From Bacteroidia bacterium (lineage in GTDB: Bacteria; Bacteroidota; Bacteroidia; SpSt-205): 60,459 bases of DNA. The notes below the pieces were generated by a model. The model ran no database searches and had not been told where the DNA came from. It was given only the letters and a program-made list of their open reading frames with translations. The position numbers and the translations under genes were made by a program. The stretch is taken from contig JANWXY010000022.1 of the NCBI GenBank assembly GCA_025057135.1, positions 1 through 60,459 on the forward strand, read 5' to 3'. Shown here one piece after another: positions 9,348 through 17,119 of this stretch (position 1 is its first letter; each line of letters opens with the position of its first letter).

Positions 9348-10448
9348 ATGCGCAGGTATCTCGTTTTACTCACTTTACTCGGAGCTGCTCTGGGAGGCAA
9401 TCCCGAACGAGCCGGTTCAGCTGGCGCTACTCAGCTACTCATCAATCCATATGCCCGAAGCTCGGGAATGGGTGGTATCAATATCGCTAATACTTACGGC
9501 ATAGAAAGCGTTATCATCAATCCCGCAGGCATCGCTCTCACTCGCCGAACAGAGTTCATATTCAGCCATACGCGATGGCTGGTAGGTAGCGATATAAATA
9601 TCAATGCATTTGGTTTTGCTCAGGGCTTCAAAAATGGCGGAACGCTTGGACTGGCTGTAATGGCATTTGATCTTGGACAGTTTGAGCGGACTACGATTGA
9701 CAATCCCGACGGTGGTATTGGCTACTTCTCCCCCACCATGCTGAATATCTCTATATCGTATGCCAAAGTATTTGCTGATGATAGGATATTCGTTGGAGCT
9801 ACGACCAAACTTATCCACGAGTCCATCCCCGATGCGGCAGCCAATGGAGTAGCCTTTGATGCAGGTGTCCAATACCGCGATAAGCAAGGCAATCTCAAGT
9901 TAGGAGTAGCACTTCGGAATATTGGTCCTCAGATGCGCTACAGAGGAGAGGGTCTCACCGCTCGAGCCAACCTCGGCGGCGCAGGCAGTGCATTCACGAG
10001 TCTGGTCAGCACGCCGCCCGCTTCATTCGAGATACCTTCGGTGCTTTTGATTGGCGCTGCATACCGTATCGGAATCGGTGGTGAAGCTGAGTTGAAAGCC
10101 CGAGAGTCTGCCGCCGGAGGCACTGGTGGGGATAGAGACTACCTCTTTTCAATCATCCCCATGCTCGGCTTCTACGCAAACTCATTCCAAAATAACCAGC
10201 TCGGTGGAGGCATAGAGCTCCGCTACAAAAATTACTTCATGATACGCGGGGCATATATGTGGGAGCCTGATATTACCAGTAAGGAAACCACACAGAACGC
10301 CTTCATGGGGATTAACTTTGGAGCTACGGTAGAGCTGCCTTTCCGCACAGGGGAGAACCGATATTCCACATTCGGGATTGACTATAGCTACCGTCCGACT
10401 TACTTCTTCAATGGCACACATAGCATTGGCGCCCGTCTATATTTATGA
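9348..10448 (+). CDS. PorV/PorQ-family outer-membrane protein
   Basis: This is a predicted outer-membrane beta-barrel of 366 residues. A signal peptide (MRRYLVLLTLLGAALGG) leads into the family signature region around residues 25-65: GATQLLINPYARSSGMGG, then NPAGIA. The rest alternates in beta-strand fashion and ends YLNGTHSIGARLYL-like (final residues SIGARLYL). PorV in T9SS organisms binds C-terminal signals of cargo leaving the SprA translocon and hands them to the attachment complex; PorQ serves a related role. Immediate linkage to a protein with a T9SS-type C-terminal domain suggests a dedicated partner rather than the general PorV, which is inference. Its stop overlaps the greA start (ATGA). 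Confidence 0.78.
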   Translation: MRRYLVLLTLLGAALGGNPERAGSAGATQLLINPYARSSGMGGINIANTYGIESVIINPAGIALTRRTEFIFSHTRWLVGSDININAFGFAQGFKNGGTLGLAVMAFDLGQFERTTIDNPDGGIGYFSPTMLNISISYAKVFADDRIFVGATTKLIHESIPDAAANGVAFDAGVQYRDKQGNLKLGVALRNIGPQMRYRGEGLTARANLGGAGSAFTSLVSTPPASFEIPSVLLIGAAYRIGIGGEAELKARESAAGGTGGDRDYLFSIIPMLGFYANSFQNNQLGGGIELRYKNYFMIRGAYMWEPDITSKETTQNAFMGINFGATVELPFRTGENRYSTFGIDYSYRPTYFFNGTHSIGARLYL

Positions 10449-10915
10449 GTAGAGTACTGACAAAAGAGGCTTTTGAACGCTTAAAGGAGGAATTGCACGA
10501 GCTAAAAACAACCAAGCGCGCCCAAGTCGCAGCCGCCATAGCCGAGGCCCGAGAAAAAGGAGACCTAAGTGAAAATGCCGAATATGCCGCTGCAAAAGAA
10601 GAACAGAGGCTTTTAGAGGCGAGAATCGCTGAATTAGAGGCTATGCTGGCACAGAGTCAAATCGTAGACCTCTCTCATACCGACCACTCCAAAATCAGCC
10701 TTTTAGCCACAGTCCGCATCCTCAATCTTTCTACCAATCAGGAGGCTATCTACACGCTGGTATCAGCCGTGGATGCAAATGTACGCTCCGGTAAGATATC
10801 GGTGGAATCTCCTATCGGGAAAGCCCTCCTGGGCCGAAGCGTGGGAGAAGAGGTCATCGTTCAAGTACCAGCCGGTCAAATGCGCCTCAAAATCCTTGAA
10901 ATACGCTACGAATAA
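10445..10915 (+). CDS. greA: Transcription elongation factor GreA
   Basis: GreA enters the RNA polymerase secondary channel and stimulates cleavage of backtracked RNA. The 156-residue protein has the N-terminal coiled coil with the signature GDLSENAEYAAAK at 39-51; its tip acids lie in this segment. A C-terminal FKBP-like domain follows (SPIGKALLGRSVGEEV). The length is standard. It overlaps the upstream PorV-like gene by 4 bases and the downstream HIT gene by 1 base, so it has no promoter of its own that I can see and is read from the receptor operon. That is an odd setting for a housekeeping factor. Confidence 0.95.
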   Translation: MSRVLTKEAFERLKEELHELKTTKRAQVAAAIAEAREKGDLSENAEYAAAKEEQRLLEARIAELEAMLAQSQIVDLSHTDHSKISLLATVRILNLSTNQEAIYTLVSAVDANVRSGKISVESPIGKALLGRSVGEEVIVQVPAGQMRLKILEIRYE

Positions 10916-11337
10916 TGCCAACTATTTTCACTCAAATTGCAGAAGGCAAACTTCCCGCCTATCGGGTCGCCGAAACAGATGACTATCTCGCTTTTCTGGA
11001 TATACGCCCCCTCACTCGCGGGCACACACTCGTCATTCCTAAGCGGGAAGTAGATTACCTCTTAGACCTGGAAGAGCCACTTTATGTAGGCTTGTGGCTA
11101 TTTGCCAAGGAAGTCGCTCGGGCTATTCACATGGCTATTCCCTGTGAAAGGGTGGCTTTTGCGGTAGTTGGATTAGAAGTACCCCATGCGCATATTCACC
11201 TGGTTCCCATTCGTTCTATATCTGACCTCAACTTCCAAAATCCTCGGATAGAGCTCTCCCCTCAGGAGTTTCAGGCTACCGCAGAAGCGATTCAAGCAAA
11301 GCTGCGGGAATTGCACCCACAAAAAACCTCCTCATAG
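10915..11337 (+). CDS. HIT-family nucleotide-binding protein
   Basis: This is a small cytoplasmic histidine-triad hydrolase, likely acting on adenosine phosphoramidates or dinucleoside polyphosphates. The 140-residue protein begins TIFTQIAEGKLPAYRV, typical of HinT-like members, has RPLTRGHTLVIPKREV in the middle, and the catalytic triad HAHIHLV with His91, His93 and His95. Its start shares one base with the greA stop (TAATG). Its last 62 bases overlap the 3' end of the opposite-strand HD gene, so the C-terminal tail (EAIQAKLRELHPQKTSS) is encoded on both strands. The substrate cannot be told from sequence. Confidence 0.9.
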   Translation: MPTIFTQIAEGKLPAYRVAETDDYLAFLDIRPLTRGHTLVIPKREVDYLLDLEEPLYVGLWLFAKEVARAIHMAIPCERVAFAVVGLEVPHAHIHLVPIRSISDLNFQNPRIELSPQEFQATAEAIQAKLRELHPQKTSS

Positions 11338-12466
11338 GGGCTCCAAGCGCTCGAAGCCACGGACTCGCCTCAGCCAAGGGAATCAGTCGGTTATCTTTTT
11401 GGAAAATGTAAATATCCTCTCCCTGAGCGGGAAGATAAGCTAAGTTTTCTGCCCAGCCTTCTATCCAAAACCACTCTTTCCATGGGTGCGCTTGTGGGGG
11501 GAGCTTTTCTATCCACTCCTGATACATCTCAGTGGCTTGAGAGGGCTCCCCCAGAAACCTAACCTTGTAGGGTACACGCCAAAGAAGGGCACGACTGAGC
11601 GCCCTCACAGGTGGATGGATGGAGTCTACCCCTTCGTGAATCCAGCTCCAAACGATACTTTCATCCAGCCTGAGAAAAATATCCAACACTGCGTCAGACA
11701 GCCCCGAGCGTAATCGCCGAACAGCCTCAGGCAAACAATCAAAAGCATCCAATACCGCCCACCACCGCTGCAGAAGCCGCTCCGCCCCCAAGACCCCTTT
11801 GTGAAGATAAACCTGCCAGTACATAAACCGTCGCGTAACGATGAACTTCTCCACGGAATTGAGCCCCTTCTCCTCTATGACCAAGCGATTGTCCGCTACC
11901 GCCATGGTATGAATCAACCGTTCCGTACCGATAAGTCCCTCCTGCACTCCCGTGAAGAAACTGTCTCTGACCAAATAATCCAGCCTATCTACATCTAACT
12001 GACTGATCAGCAGCTCAGAAAGAAAAGGAAACTCATGAGAGCCCCGCCACAGTGCGCGAACCTCAGCTAACTCTCCCACTTCCTTCTCCAACAACGCTAA
12101 AACCTCCTCTCCTAACTGCTCATGCGATAAAGGCACAATCAAACCCTCCAAGCTGTGGGAAAAAGGACCATGCCCAATATCATGCAATAGTGCCCCGAGA
12201 AGCACAGACTCCCATGTATCGGCAGAAATCTGGACACCTTTCCTGGTCAGGATGGTAAGAGCCTCATCCGCCAAATGCATCACCCCTAAGGCATGCGCAA
12301 AACGCGTATGAACCGCCCCGGGATAAACAAAGTATGCCAAGCCAAGCTGGGAGAGGCGTCGCAACCGCTGCACAATAGGACTACTTAAGGCACGGAGTAC
12401 CCGCCCCTCTGGTATCCGAATAAACCCATGGACAGGGTCGTTGATGATTTTAGCGGTGGGCAGCAC
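11276..12466 (-). CDS. HD-domain phosphohydrolase (dGTPase/SAMHD1-like)
   Basis: This metal-dependent phosphohydrolase family includes dNTPases. Near the start is the family opening KIINDPVHGFI. The HD metal site is formed by TRFAHALGVMHLA and HDIGHGPFSHS (His59, His95 and Asp96 if GTG 12466 is residue 1), with a later acidic motif, QLDVDRLDYLVRDS. About 396 residues matches the Bacteroidota homologues I recall. The start is uncertain: a TTG at 12481 would add five residues, but it lies inside a putative -7 element (TAGTTTG, 12485-12479), so I prefer the GTG at 12466. The gene is divergent from the acyl-CoA synthetase and overlaps the HIT gene by 62 bases at its 3' end. The substrate is unknown. 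Confidence 0.85.
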   Translation of the reverse strand: MLPTAKIINDPVHGFIRIPEGRVLRALSSPIVQRLRRLSQLGLAYFVYPGAVHTRFAHALGVMHLADEALTILTRKGVQISADTWESVLLGALLHDIGHGPFSHSLEGLIVPLSHEQLGEEVLALLEKEVGELAEVRALWRGSHEFPFLSELLISQLDVDRLDYLVRDSFFTGVQEGLIGTERLIHTMAVADNRLVIEEKGLNSVEKFIVTRRFMYWQVYLHKGVLGAERLLQRWWAVLDAFDCLPEAVRRLRSGLSDAVLDIFLRLDESIVWSWIHEGVDSIHPPVRALSRALLWRVPYKVRFLGEPSQATEMYQEWIEKLPPQAHPWKEWFWIEGWAENLAYLPAQGEDIYIFQKDNRLIPLAEASPWLRALGAPMRRFFVGAIPAALLESLLR

Positions 12467-12478
12467 GCCCAGAAGGTA

Positions 12479-12491
12479 CAAACTATCTTTG
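12479..12491. promoter_or_regulatory. Overlapping divergent promoter elements
   Basis: The plus strand carries TATCTTTG at 12484-12491, four bases before the ATG at 12496. The minus strand carries TAGTTTG at 12485-12479, one base short of the consensus, 12 bases before the HD gene GTG. The two share bases 12484-12485, so RNA polymerase could not occupy both at once. Confidence 0.55.
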
Positions 12492-12495
12492 CTTC

Positions 12496-14583
12496 ATGCA
12501 GATGGAAAATCCTACCTCAGATCAGATACAAGCCTGGTGTGCCGCATGTCGCCACTCTACCCTCTCAGGGGAAGATTTTTCTCGGCACATACGCCTCTAT
12601 GAGCAGATATTCGGGAAAGAGCCCATACCTCCATTCTTTCCTCTGTGGTATCCTCAGTACATGGGAAATGTCCAACAAACCAACCTATACCAGACTATTC
12701 AGCTATGGCGGGAAAAGCTTGTCAAAAATACAAGCGTCGCGCCCAGCGGCGACCTGCCAGAAGAGCTTTATGCAGCTTTTCATCGGTGGAGCGTAGAACA
12801 TCGGGCAGATTTCTGGCGATATGTGATATTTGACCGCCTGAACATCCCTTTTCAGCACCCCCCCGAGACCATCTTGAGTTTCCCTAAAGGAAACATTGAG
12901 CAGCCGAAGTGGCTAGATGGAGCCGCATGGAATGTCATAGAAGTGCTTCTGAGACAGCCCCCTGAGCATACCGCTCTAATCTACGAGCGAGAAAATGGAG
13001 AAAGTCAAAAATGGAACTACGGGGACCTCATCACATATATAAAGCGCACTGCCGGCGCTCTATACGCACAAGGTCTCAGAGAAGGAGACCGAATAGCCCT
13101 ATGCCTGCCTATGCGTCCAGAAGCGATCTTTTTATATCTCGGGGCATTATATGCTGGCATTTCGGTGGCGACAATTCCAGATAGTCTATCAGGTGAGGAA
13201 ATCTCCGCTCGGCTTCGCATAGCCAAGCCTAAGCTGCTATTTATACAAGATGGGCTGCATCGAGAAGGAAAATTTATCCCGCTATACGAACGGCTACAAG
13301 CACACCCGCTCCCCCCTACCATCGTCCTCCCCGGTAAAGAAGCCATACAAACACGCCTGCGCAACAATGCATCCACATGGATGCAGTTCATTTCAGATAG
13401 TCAATCACTTTCCCAGCCCTACTATGGACCTTCCGATAAGGAAATAGGCGTTCTTTTCTCCTCAGGTACGACCGCCGAACCGAAGGCTATCCCCTGGACC
13501 CAGCTCACCGCTATCAAGGCCCTGGCAGACGCCTATTTTTATCATGACGTCCACCCTACCGACACTATCACATGGCATACCAATCTCGGCTGGATGATGG
13601 GGCCTTGGCTGCTTTTCGCAGGTTTCGGGCATGGAGCTACCATAGCATTGTATGAAGGCCCTCCGACAAGCCCCAGCTATTGCAAGTTTATAGAACGGCA
13701 AAGCATCACCATTTTAGGCGTTGTTCCCTCTCTCGTGAGACGCTGGATAGAGACTGACGCATGGAAAGAAGCCGACTGGTCACAGATTAGGTTATTTAGC
13801 TCTACTGGAGAGGCTTCCAATCCATGGCACATGTGGCGCCTCATGGCAAAAGCAAACTATAAACCCATCATAGAATACTGCGGCGGCACCGAAATCGGCG
13901 GAGGATACATTACCAGCACCCTTATCCATCCAAATGCACCGAGCCAGTTTTGTGTTCCTGCTTTGGGGATAGACTTTATCCTTTTGAATGAAATGAACCA
14001 GCCAGACACCGAAGGTGAGCTTTTTCTCCTCCCCCCTTCCATAGGCTTGTCTCAAACCCTCCTGAATGCCGACCATCACAAAGTCTATTACCAAGACACC
14101 CCACCTATTCAAGAAGGGTGGAAAGGGGCTTCTGATGCGCCTATATCGCTCACTTACGAAGGCGTGCGCATGCATTTACGCAGACATGGAGACTACATGC
14201 GACGGTTACCCTCAGGACGATGGAGCTCCGGAGGGCGCGCCGATGATGCGATGAATCTCGGAGGCATAAAGGTATCCGCTGCAGAAATTGAGCGGGTGGT
14301 AGCACAAGTTCCTGGCGTTGGCGAGGCCGCCGCCATCGCCGTACCCCCGCCAGAAGGCGGACCAGAACGGCTTATTCTTTATATCGTCCAGGCGCAGGGC
14401 ACCAGCCGAGAGCCCGAAGAATGGCAGACCCTCCTTTCCCAGCAGATTCGCGAAAAGCTCAGTCCCCTTTTTCATCTCCACGCTGTGGAAATCGTCTCTG
14501 AGCTCCCTCGCACCGCCTCTAACAAGGTAATGCGCAGACTTCTGCGCACACAGTACTTAGAAGCTATTCAGAAGGGCAAATAG
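12496..14583 (+). CDS. AMP-dependent acyl-CoA synthetase
   Basis: This adenylate-forming enzyme would activate a carboxylic acid to its CoA thioester. The 695-residue protein has an acetyl-CoA-synthetase-type N-terminal region, the phosphate-binding motif FSSGTTAEPK (about 324-333), the motif YCGGTEIGGGY, the hinge region GGRADDAMNLGGIKVSAAEIE, and the C-terminal catalytic lysine in TASNKVMRR (Lys677). The long N-terminus and overall layout resemble acetoacetyl-CoA/acetyl-CoA synthetases and plant peroxisomal acyl-activating enzymes 17/18, rather than short medium-chain ligases. The acid substrate is not clear. The start ATG lies four bases after TATCTTTG; a second ATG at 12502 is also possible. 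It is probably monocistronic. Confidence 0.88.
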   Translation: MQMENPTSDQIQAWCAACRHSTLSGEDFSRHIRLYEQIFGKEPIPPFFPLWYPQYMGNVQQTNLYQTIQLWREKLVKNTSVAPSGDLPEELYAAFHRWSVEHRADFWRYVIFDRLNIPFQHPPETILSFPKGNIEQPKWLDGAAWNVIEVLLRQPPEHTALIYERENGESQKWNYGDLITYIKRTAGALYAQGLREGDRIALCLPMRPEAIFLYLGALYAGISVATIPDSLSGEEISARLRIAKPKLLFIQDGLHREGKFIPLYERLQAHPLPPTIVLPGKEAIQTRLRNNASTWMQFISDSQSLSQPYYGPSDKEIGVLFSSGTTAEPKAIPWTQLTAIKALADAYFYHDVHPTDTITWHTNLGWMMGPWLLFAGFGHGATIALYEGPPTSPSYCKFIERQSITILGVVPSLVRRWIETDAWKEADWSQIRLFSSTGEASNPWHMWRLMAKANYKPIIEYCGGTEIGGGYITSTLIHPNAPSQFCVPALGIDFILLNEMNQPDTEGELFLLPPSIGLSQTLLNADHHKVYYQDTPPIQEGWKGASDAPISLTYEGVRMHLRRHGDYMRRLPSGRWSSGGRADDAMNLGGIKVSAAEIERVVAQVPGVGEAAAIAVPPPEGGPERLILYIVQAQGTSREPEEWQTLLSQQIREKLSPLFHLHAVEIVSELPRTASNKVMRRLLRTQYLEAIQKGK

Positions 14584-14711
14584 CCAAAGTCAAGCAAAGC
14601 AGACTGCACAGGCTCAATTTCGTCAGGCAGAATCTGCGCGTCAAAGTATCCTTGACCGCGACCAGCTCTGATGCCCTCTACCAGTAGGCGATCTTCTCTG
14701 GACGCGAAATC
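14568..14711 (-). pseudogene. Possible gene remnant, no start codon
   Basis: On the minus strand a 47-codon open stretch between stops fills most of the 141-base gap between the synthetase and the CDGSH gene. It reads like protein, for example REDRLLVEGIRAGRGQGYFD and PDEIEPVQSALLDFG, but has no ATG or GTG, is blocked upstream by TAA at 14714-14712, and overlaps the synthetase end by 16 bases. It could be the 3' remnant of a lost gene or chance. I do not recognise a family. Confidence 0.2.
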
Positions 14712-14712
14712 T

Positions 14713-14720
14713 TACACTTG
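14713..14720 (+). promoter_or_regulatory. Promoter -7 element of the CDGSH gene
   Basis: TACACTTG differs from TAnnTTTG at one base and ends four bases before the ATG at 14725, the same spacing as at the pdhA and acyl-CoA synthetase genes. Confidence 0.5.
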
Positions 14721-14724
14721 TAGT

Positions 14725-14961
14725 ATGCAGCCTAAAATCCCTCAAAAAGCCCCATACGGAATAGAGCTACAACCAGGGACCTACTACTGGTGCGCCTGCG
14801 GACACAGCCAAAAGCAGCCATTCTGTGACGGTAGCCACAAAGGCACAGGCTTTACTCCGGTGAAGTTTACAATCCAAACGCCTAAAAAGGTCTGGATATG
14901 CGGCTGTAAGCACACCCAATCCACACCCTTTTGTGATGGTAGTCACCGCAGCCTTCCATAA
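14725..14961 (+). CDS. CDGSH iron-sulfur domain protein (two motifs)
   Basis: This is a 78-residue cytoplasmic protein with two complete CDGSH signatures, each binding a [2Fe-2S] cluster through three Cys and one His. The first uses Cys23, Cys25, Cys34 and His38 (CACGHSQKQPFCDGSH). The second uses Cys59, Cys61, Cys70 and His74 (CGCKHTQSTPFCDGSH). This tandem single-chain form corresponds to the small bacterial and MiNT/CISD3-like class, which transfers electrons or clusters. The ATG at 14725 fits both the motif spacing and the promoter; the open frame upstream has no support. It is convergent with recF, and the 89 bases between them hold only a short palindrome (AACAGCTGTT at 15021-15030). 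Confidence 0.9.
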   Translation: MQPKIPQKAPYGIELQPGTYYWCACGHSQKQPFCDGSHKGTGFTPVKFTIQTPKKVWICGCKHTQSTPFCDGSHRSLP

Positions 14962-15050
14962 TCCACTGACTGAGCCAATCAAATTTTGGGCAATATTCGG
15001 CGCCTACTCTTCATAGAAATAACAGCTGTTGCGCGGGGCAGGCCAGCACC

Positions 15051-16085
15051 CTATCGAAGGGGCATACTTACCACCTCTACCTCTGGGAAGGTATCCCTTA
15101 CACGCTGTAAATCTGTGTCTGTGAGAAAGGTCTGCATGGCGAGTCGGCTGAGACGACCGAGAGCCGAGAGTCTATCTCTATCTAACTTTTCGCCTACATC
15201 ATCTAAAAGTAAAATGGGTTGTCCCCCTTTTGCCCGTAGGTGGGCAACTTCTGCCCACTTGAGCGCGATAAGGAGTGATTTTTTCTGTCCCTCGGACGCA
15301 TAGCCACGAGCAGGACGCCCATCCAGCCTGAGGATAAAGTCTTCTAGATGAGGACCTATGAGAGTCCTACCCAATCTTTGTTCATCTTTACGCAGTCGCT
15401 GCCAAGCTGATAACCAAGCCTCACGCTCCATTTCTACGGAGAGCTTATAGTTCAGCTCTAAGGGCTCTCCCCCAAAGTGTGTATAAAACTCTGCGAGAAT
15501 AGGCGAGAAATGTTCGCTGAGCTCTTGACGCATCTTCTGGATGCGAATGCCCTCAGAGATGAGAAGGGTTTCCCAAAGCTCCAGTTGAGCGGGCATCACA
15601 TCGGCTCTGCTTAGCAGAGCATTTCGTTGATCTAAGGCGCGCTGGTACCGGCTAAGGGCCTCTAAGTAGGCAGGAGAAATTTGACATAGGAGCTTATCTG
15701 ACCAGCGACGACGCTCGGCGGCACTACCTTCTATCCAGCTTATATCTGCTGGACGCAAAGACACCACTGGGAAGCGCCCTACCCATTGAGACAAAGGCTG
15801 AACCAGCTCTCCCTGCCAGTATAAGCGATTGCCCTTACCTTTCTCATAGAGCAGCTCCACGATACCCTCGGACACCCGAGCACGCAATCGGTAGGCAGAG
15901 CTGCCCCACCGCACCATCTCCTCATCTTTACCGAAGCCGCGCAGAATCGTGAGCTTTTGGATAGCTTCTAAAATGGAGGTCTTGCCAGAGGCATTTGGTC
16001 CGACCCAAGCAGTACCCCTCTCACCCAGTTCAAGGACTATGTGAGCATAACACCTAAAATTTGACAGCTCAATTGCCCGAAGCAC
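15051..16085 (-). CDS. recF: DNA replication and repair protein RecF
   Basis: RecF is an SMC-like ATPase that helps load RecA at single-strand gaps. The 344-residue protein opens with ELSNFRCY and has Walker A GPNASGKTS (29-37), the RecF-typical segment FPVVSLRPADISWIEG, the ABC-type signature ASEGQKKSLL and Walker B ILLLDDVGEKLD. The length is slightly below the usual 360-370 residues. The start is GTG at 16085; the nearest ATG on this strand (16104) is out of frame. A TACTTTTG element lies inside the first codons of the divergent pdhA gene, 21 bases upstream. No dnaA or dnaN is linked. Confidence 0.95.
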   Translation of the reverse strand: MLRAIELSNFRCYAHIVLELGERGTAWVGPNASGKTSILEAIQKLTILRGFGKDEEMVRWGSSAYRLRARVSEGIVELLYEKGKGNRLYWQGELVQPLSQWVGRFPVVSLRPADISWIEGSAAERRRWSDKLLCQISPAYLEALSRYQRALDQRNALLSRADVMPAQLELWETLLISEGIRIQKMRQELSEHFSPILAEFYTHFGGEPLELNYKLSVEMEREAWLSAWQRLRKDEQRLGRTLIGPHLEDFILRLDGRPARGYASEGQKKSLLIALKWAEVAHLRAKGGQPILLLDDVGEKLDRDRLSALGRLSRLAMQTFLTDTDLQRVRDTFPEVEVVSMPLR

Positions 16086-16090
16086 CAGTG

Positions 16091-16098
16091 TATCTTTG
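16091..16098 (+). promoter_or_regulatory. Promoter -7 element of the pdhA operon
   Basis: TATCTTTG is followed by CTTC and then the pdhA ATG at 16103. The 15 bases TATCTTTGCTTCATG are identical to those at the acyl-CoA synthetase start (12484-12498). A leaderless mRNA is expected. Confidence 0.7.
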
Positions 16099-16102
16099 CT
16101 TC

Positions 16103-17119
16103 ATGGCAAAAGTAAAAGCTCCGGAGGTGCAGCCCTACACGCGAGAGCAACTTCTTTTCTGGTATCGGCAAATGTTAGCGGTGCGGCGCATGGAAGAAAA
16201 AGCCGCCCAGCTCTATACCCAACAGAAAATTCGCGGCTTCCTCCATCTATATATCGGACAGGAAGCCACCGGCATGGGCATAGAGGCAGCTATCCGTCCA
16301 GAGGACTATGTCATCACAGGATACCGAGAACATGGAAATGCCTACTTCCGAGGTATCTCCATGCGCGCAATCATGGCAGAACTGATGGCCAAAGAAACGG
16401 GCTGCTCCCGTGGCAAGGGTGGGTCTATGCACATGTTTTCCAAAGAACGACGATTTCTGGGAGGCCACGGAATTGTGGGAGCTCAAATAGGGATTGGCAC
16501 AGGTGTGGCTTTTGCTATCAAGTATCGTGGAGAAGACTTGATTAGCGTGACGATGTTTGGAGACGGAGCCGCTCGCCAAGGCATGCTTCATGAGAGCTTC
16601 AATATGGCTATGCTATGGACACTGCCCGTTTTGTACATATGCGAAAATAATCAGTATGCTATGGGCACTGCAGTCACTCGTAGCTCTAATGTAACAGAAA
16701 TCTATCGCCTCGCTTGCGCATACGACATGCCCTCTCAGAGAGTAGATGGCATGAGTATATTTTCCGTATATGAAGCGGTGCGTCATGCCGCTGAACATAT
16801 TCGTTCAGGAAAAGGGCCATACTTCCTGGAAATAATGACCTACAGATACCGTGGGCACTCCATGTCAGACCCTGCCAAGTATCGTACTCGCGAAGAAGTA
16901 GAAGCGTACAAGGAAAAAGACCCCATAGCCCATTTGCAAAACTATTTATACGAACATCAGCTTGCCACAGAAGCCGACATAGACCGCATAGAAGAAGAGG
17001 TCGCTGCGGAGGTAGCCGATGCTGTGGCTTTCGCAGAAGCGAGTCCTTTCCCTGCCGCAGAGCAGTTGTATGAAGATGTCTATGTGCAGCCAGATTATCC
17101 TTTCCTCAGAGAATGGTGA
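16103..17119 (+). CDS. pdhA: Pyruvate dehydrogenase E1 component, alpha subunit
   Basis: This is the thiamine-diphosphate decarboxylase subunit that starts conversion of pyruvate to acetyl-CoA; it needs a beta subunit not encoded here. The 338-residue protein has the TPP motif GDGAA...ENN (153-183) and the phosphorylation-loop motif YRGHSMSDPAKYRTREE (249-265). Ser253 aligns with the main regulatory serine of the mitochondrial enzyme (HGHSMSD), while the second mitochondrial site is replaced (DPAKYR in place of DPGVSYR). The upstream 14 codons in frame are rejected in favour of the ATG next to the promoter. Its last 7 bases overlap a PP2C phosphatase gene, which in turn overlaps a Ser/Thr kinase gene, so all three are one transcript. 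Confidence 0.93.
   Translation: MAKVKAPEVQPYTREQLLFWYRQMLAVRRMEEKAAQLYTQQKIRGFLHLYIGQEATGMGIEAAIRPEDYVITGYREHGNAYFRGISMRAIMAELMAKETGCSRGKGGSMHMFSKERRFLGGHGIVGAQIGIGTGVAFAIKYRGEDLISVTMFGDGAARQGMLHESFNMAMLWTLPVLYICENNQYAMGTAVTRSSNVTEIYRLACAYDMPSQRVDGMSIFSVYEAVRHAAEHIRSGKGPYFLEIMTYRYRGHSMSDPAKYRTREEVEAYKEKDPIAHLQNYLYEHQLATEADIDRIEEEVAAEVADAVAFAEASPFPAAEQLYEDVYVQPDYPFLREW
16107..16114 (-). promoter_or_regulatory. Putative recF -7 element inside pdhA
   Basis: TACTTTTG on the minus strand falls in pdhA codons 2-4, 21 bases before the recF GTG. It matches TAnnTTTG perfectly, but it is embedded in coding sequence, so chance is possible. Confidence 0.4.

Noticed and set aside
15021-15030. AACAGCTGTT palindrome as a terminator
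   Set aside because: There is no loop or T-run. It is too short to support termination and could be chance.
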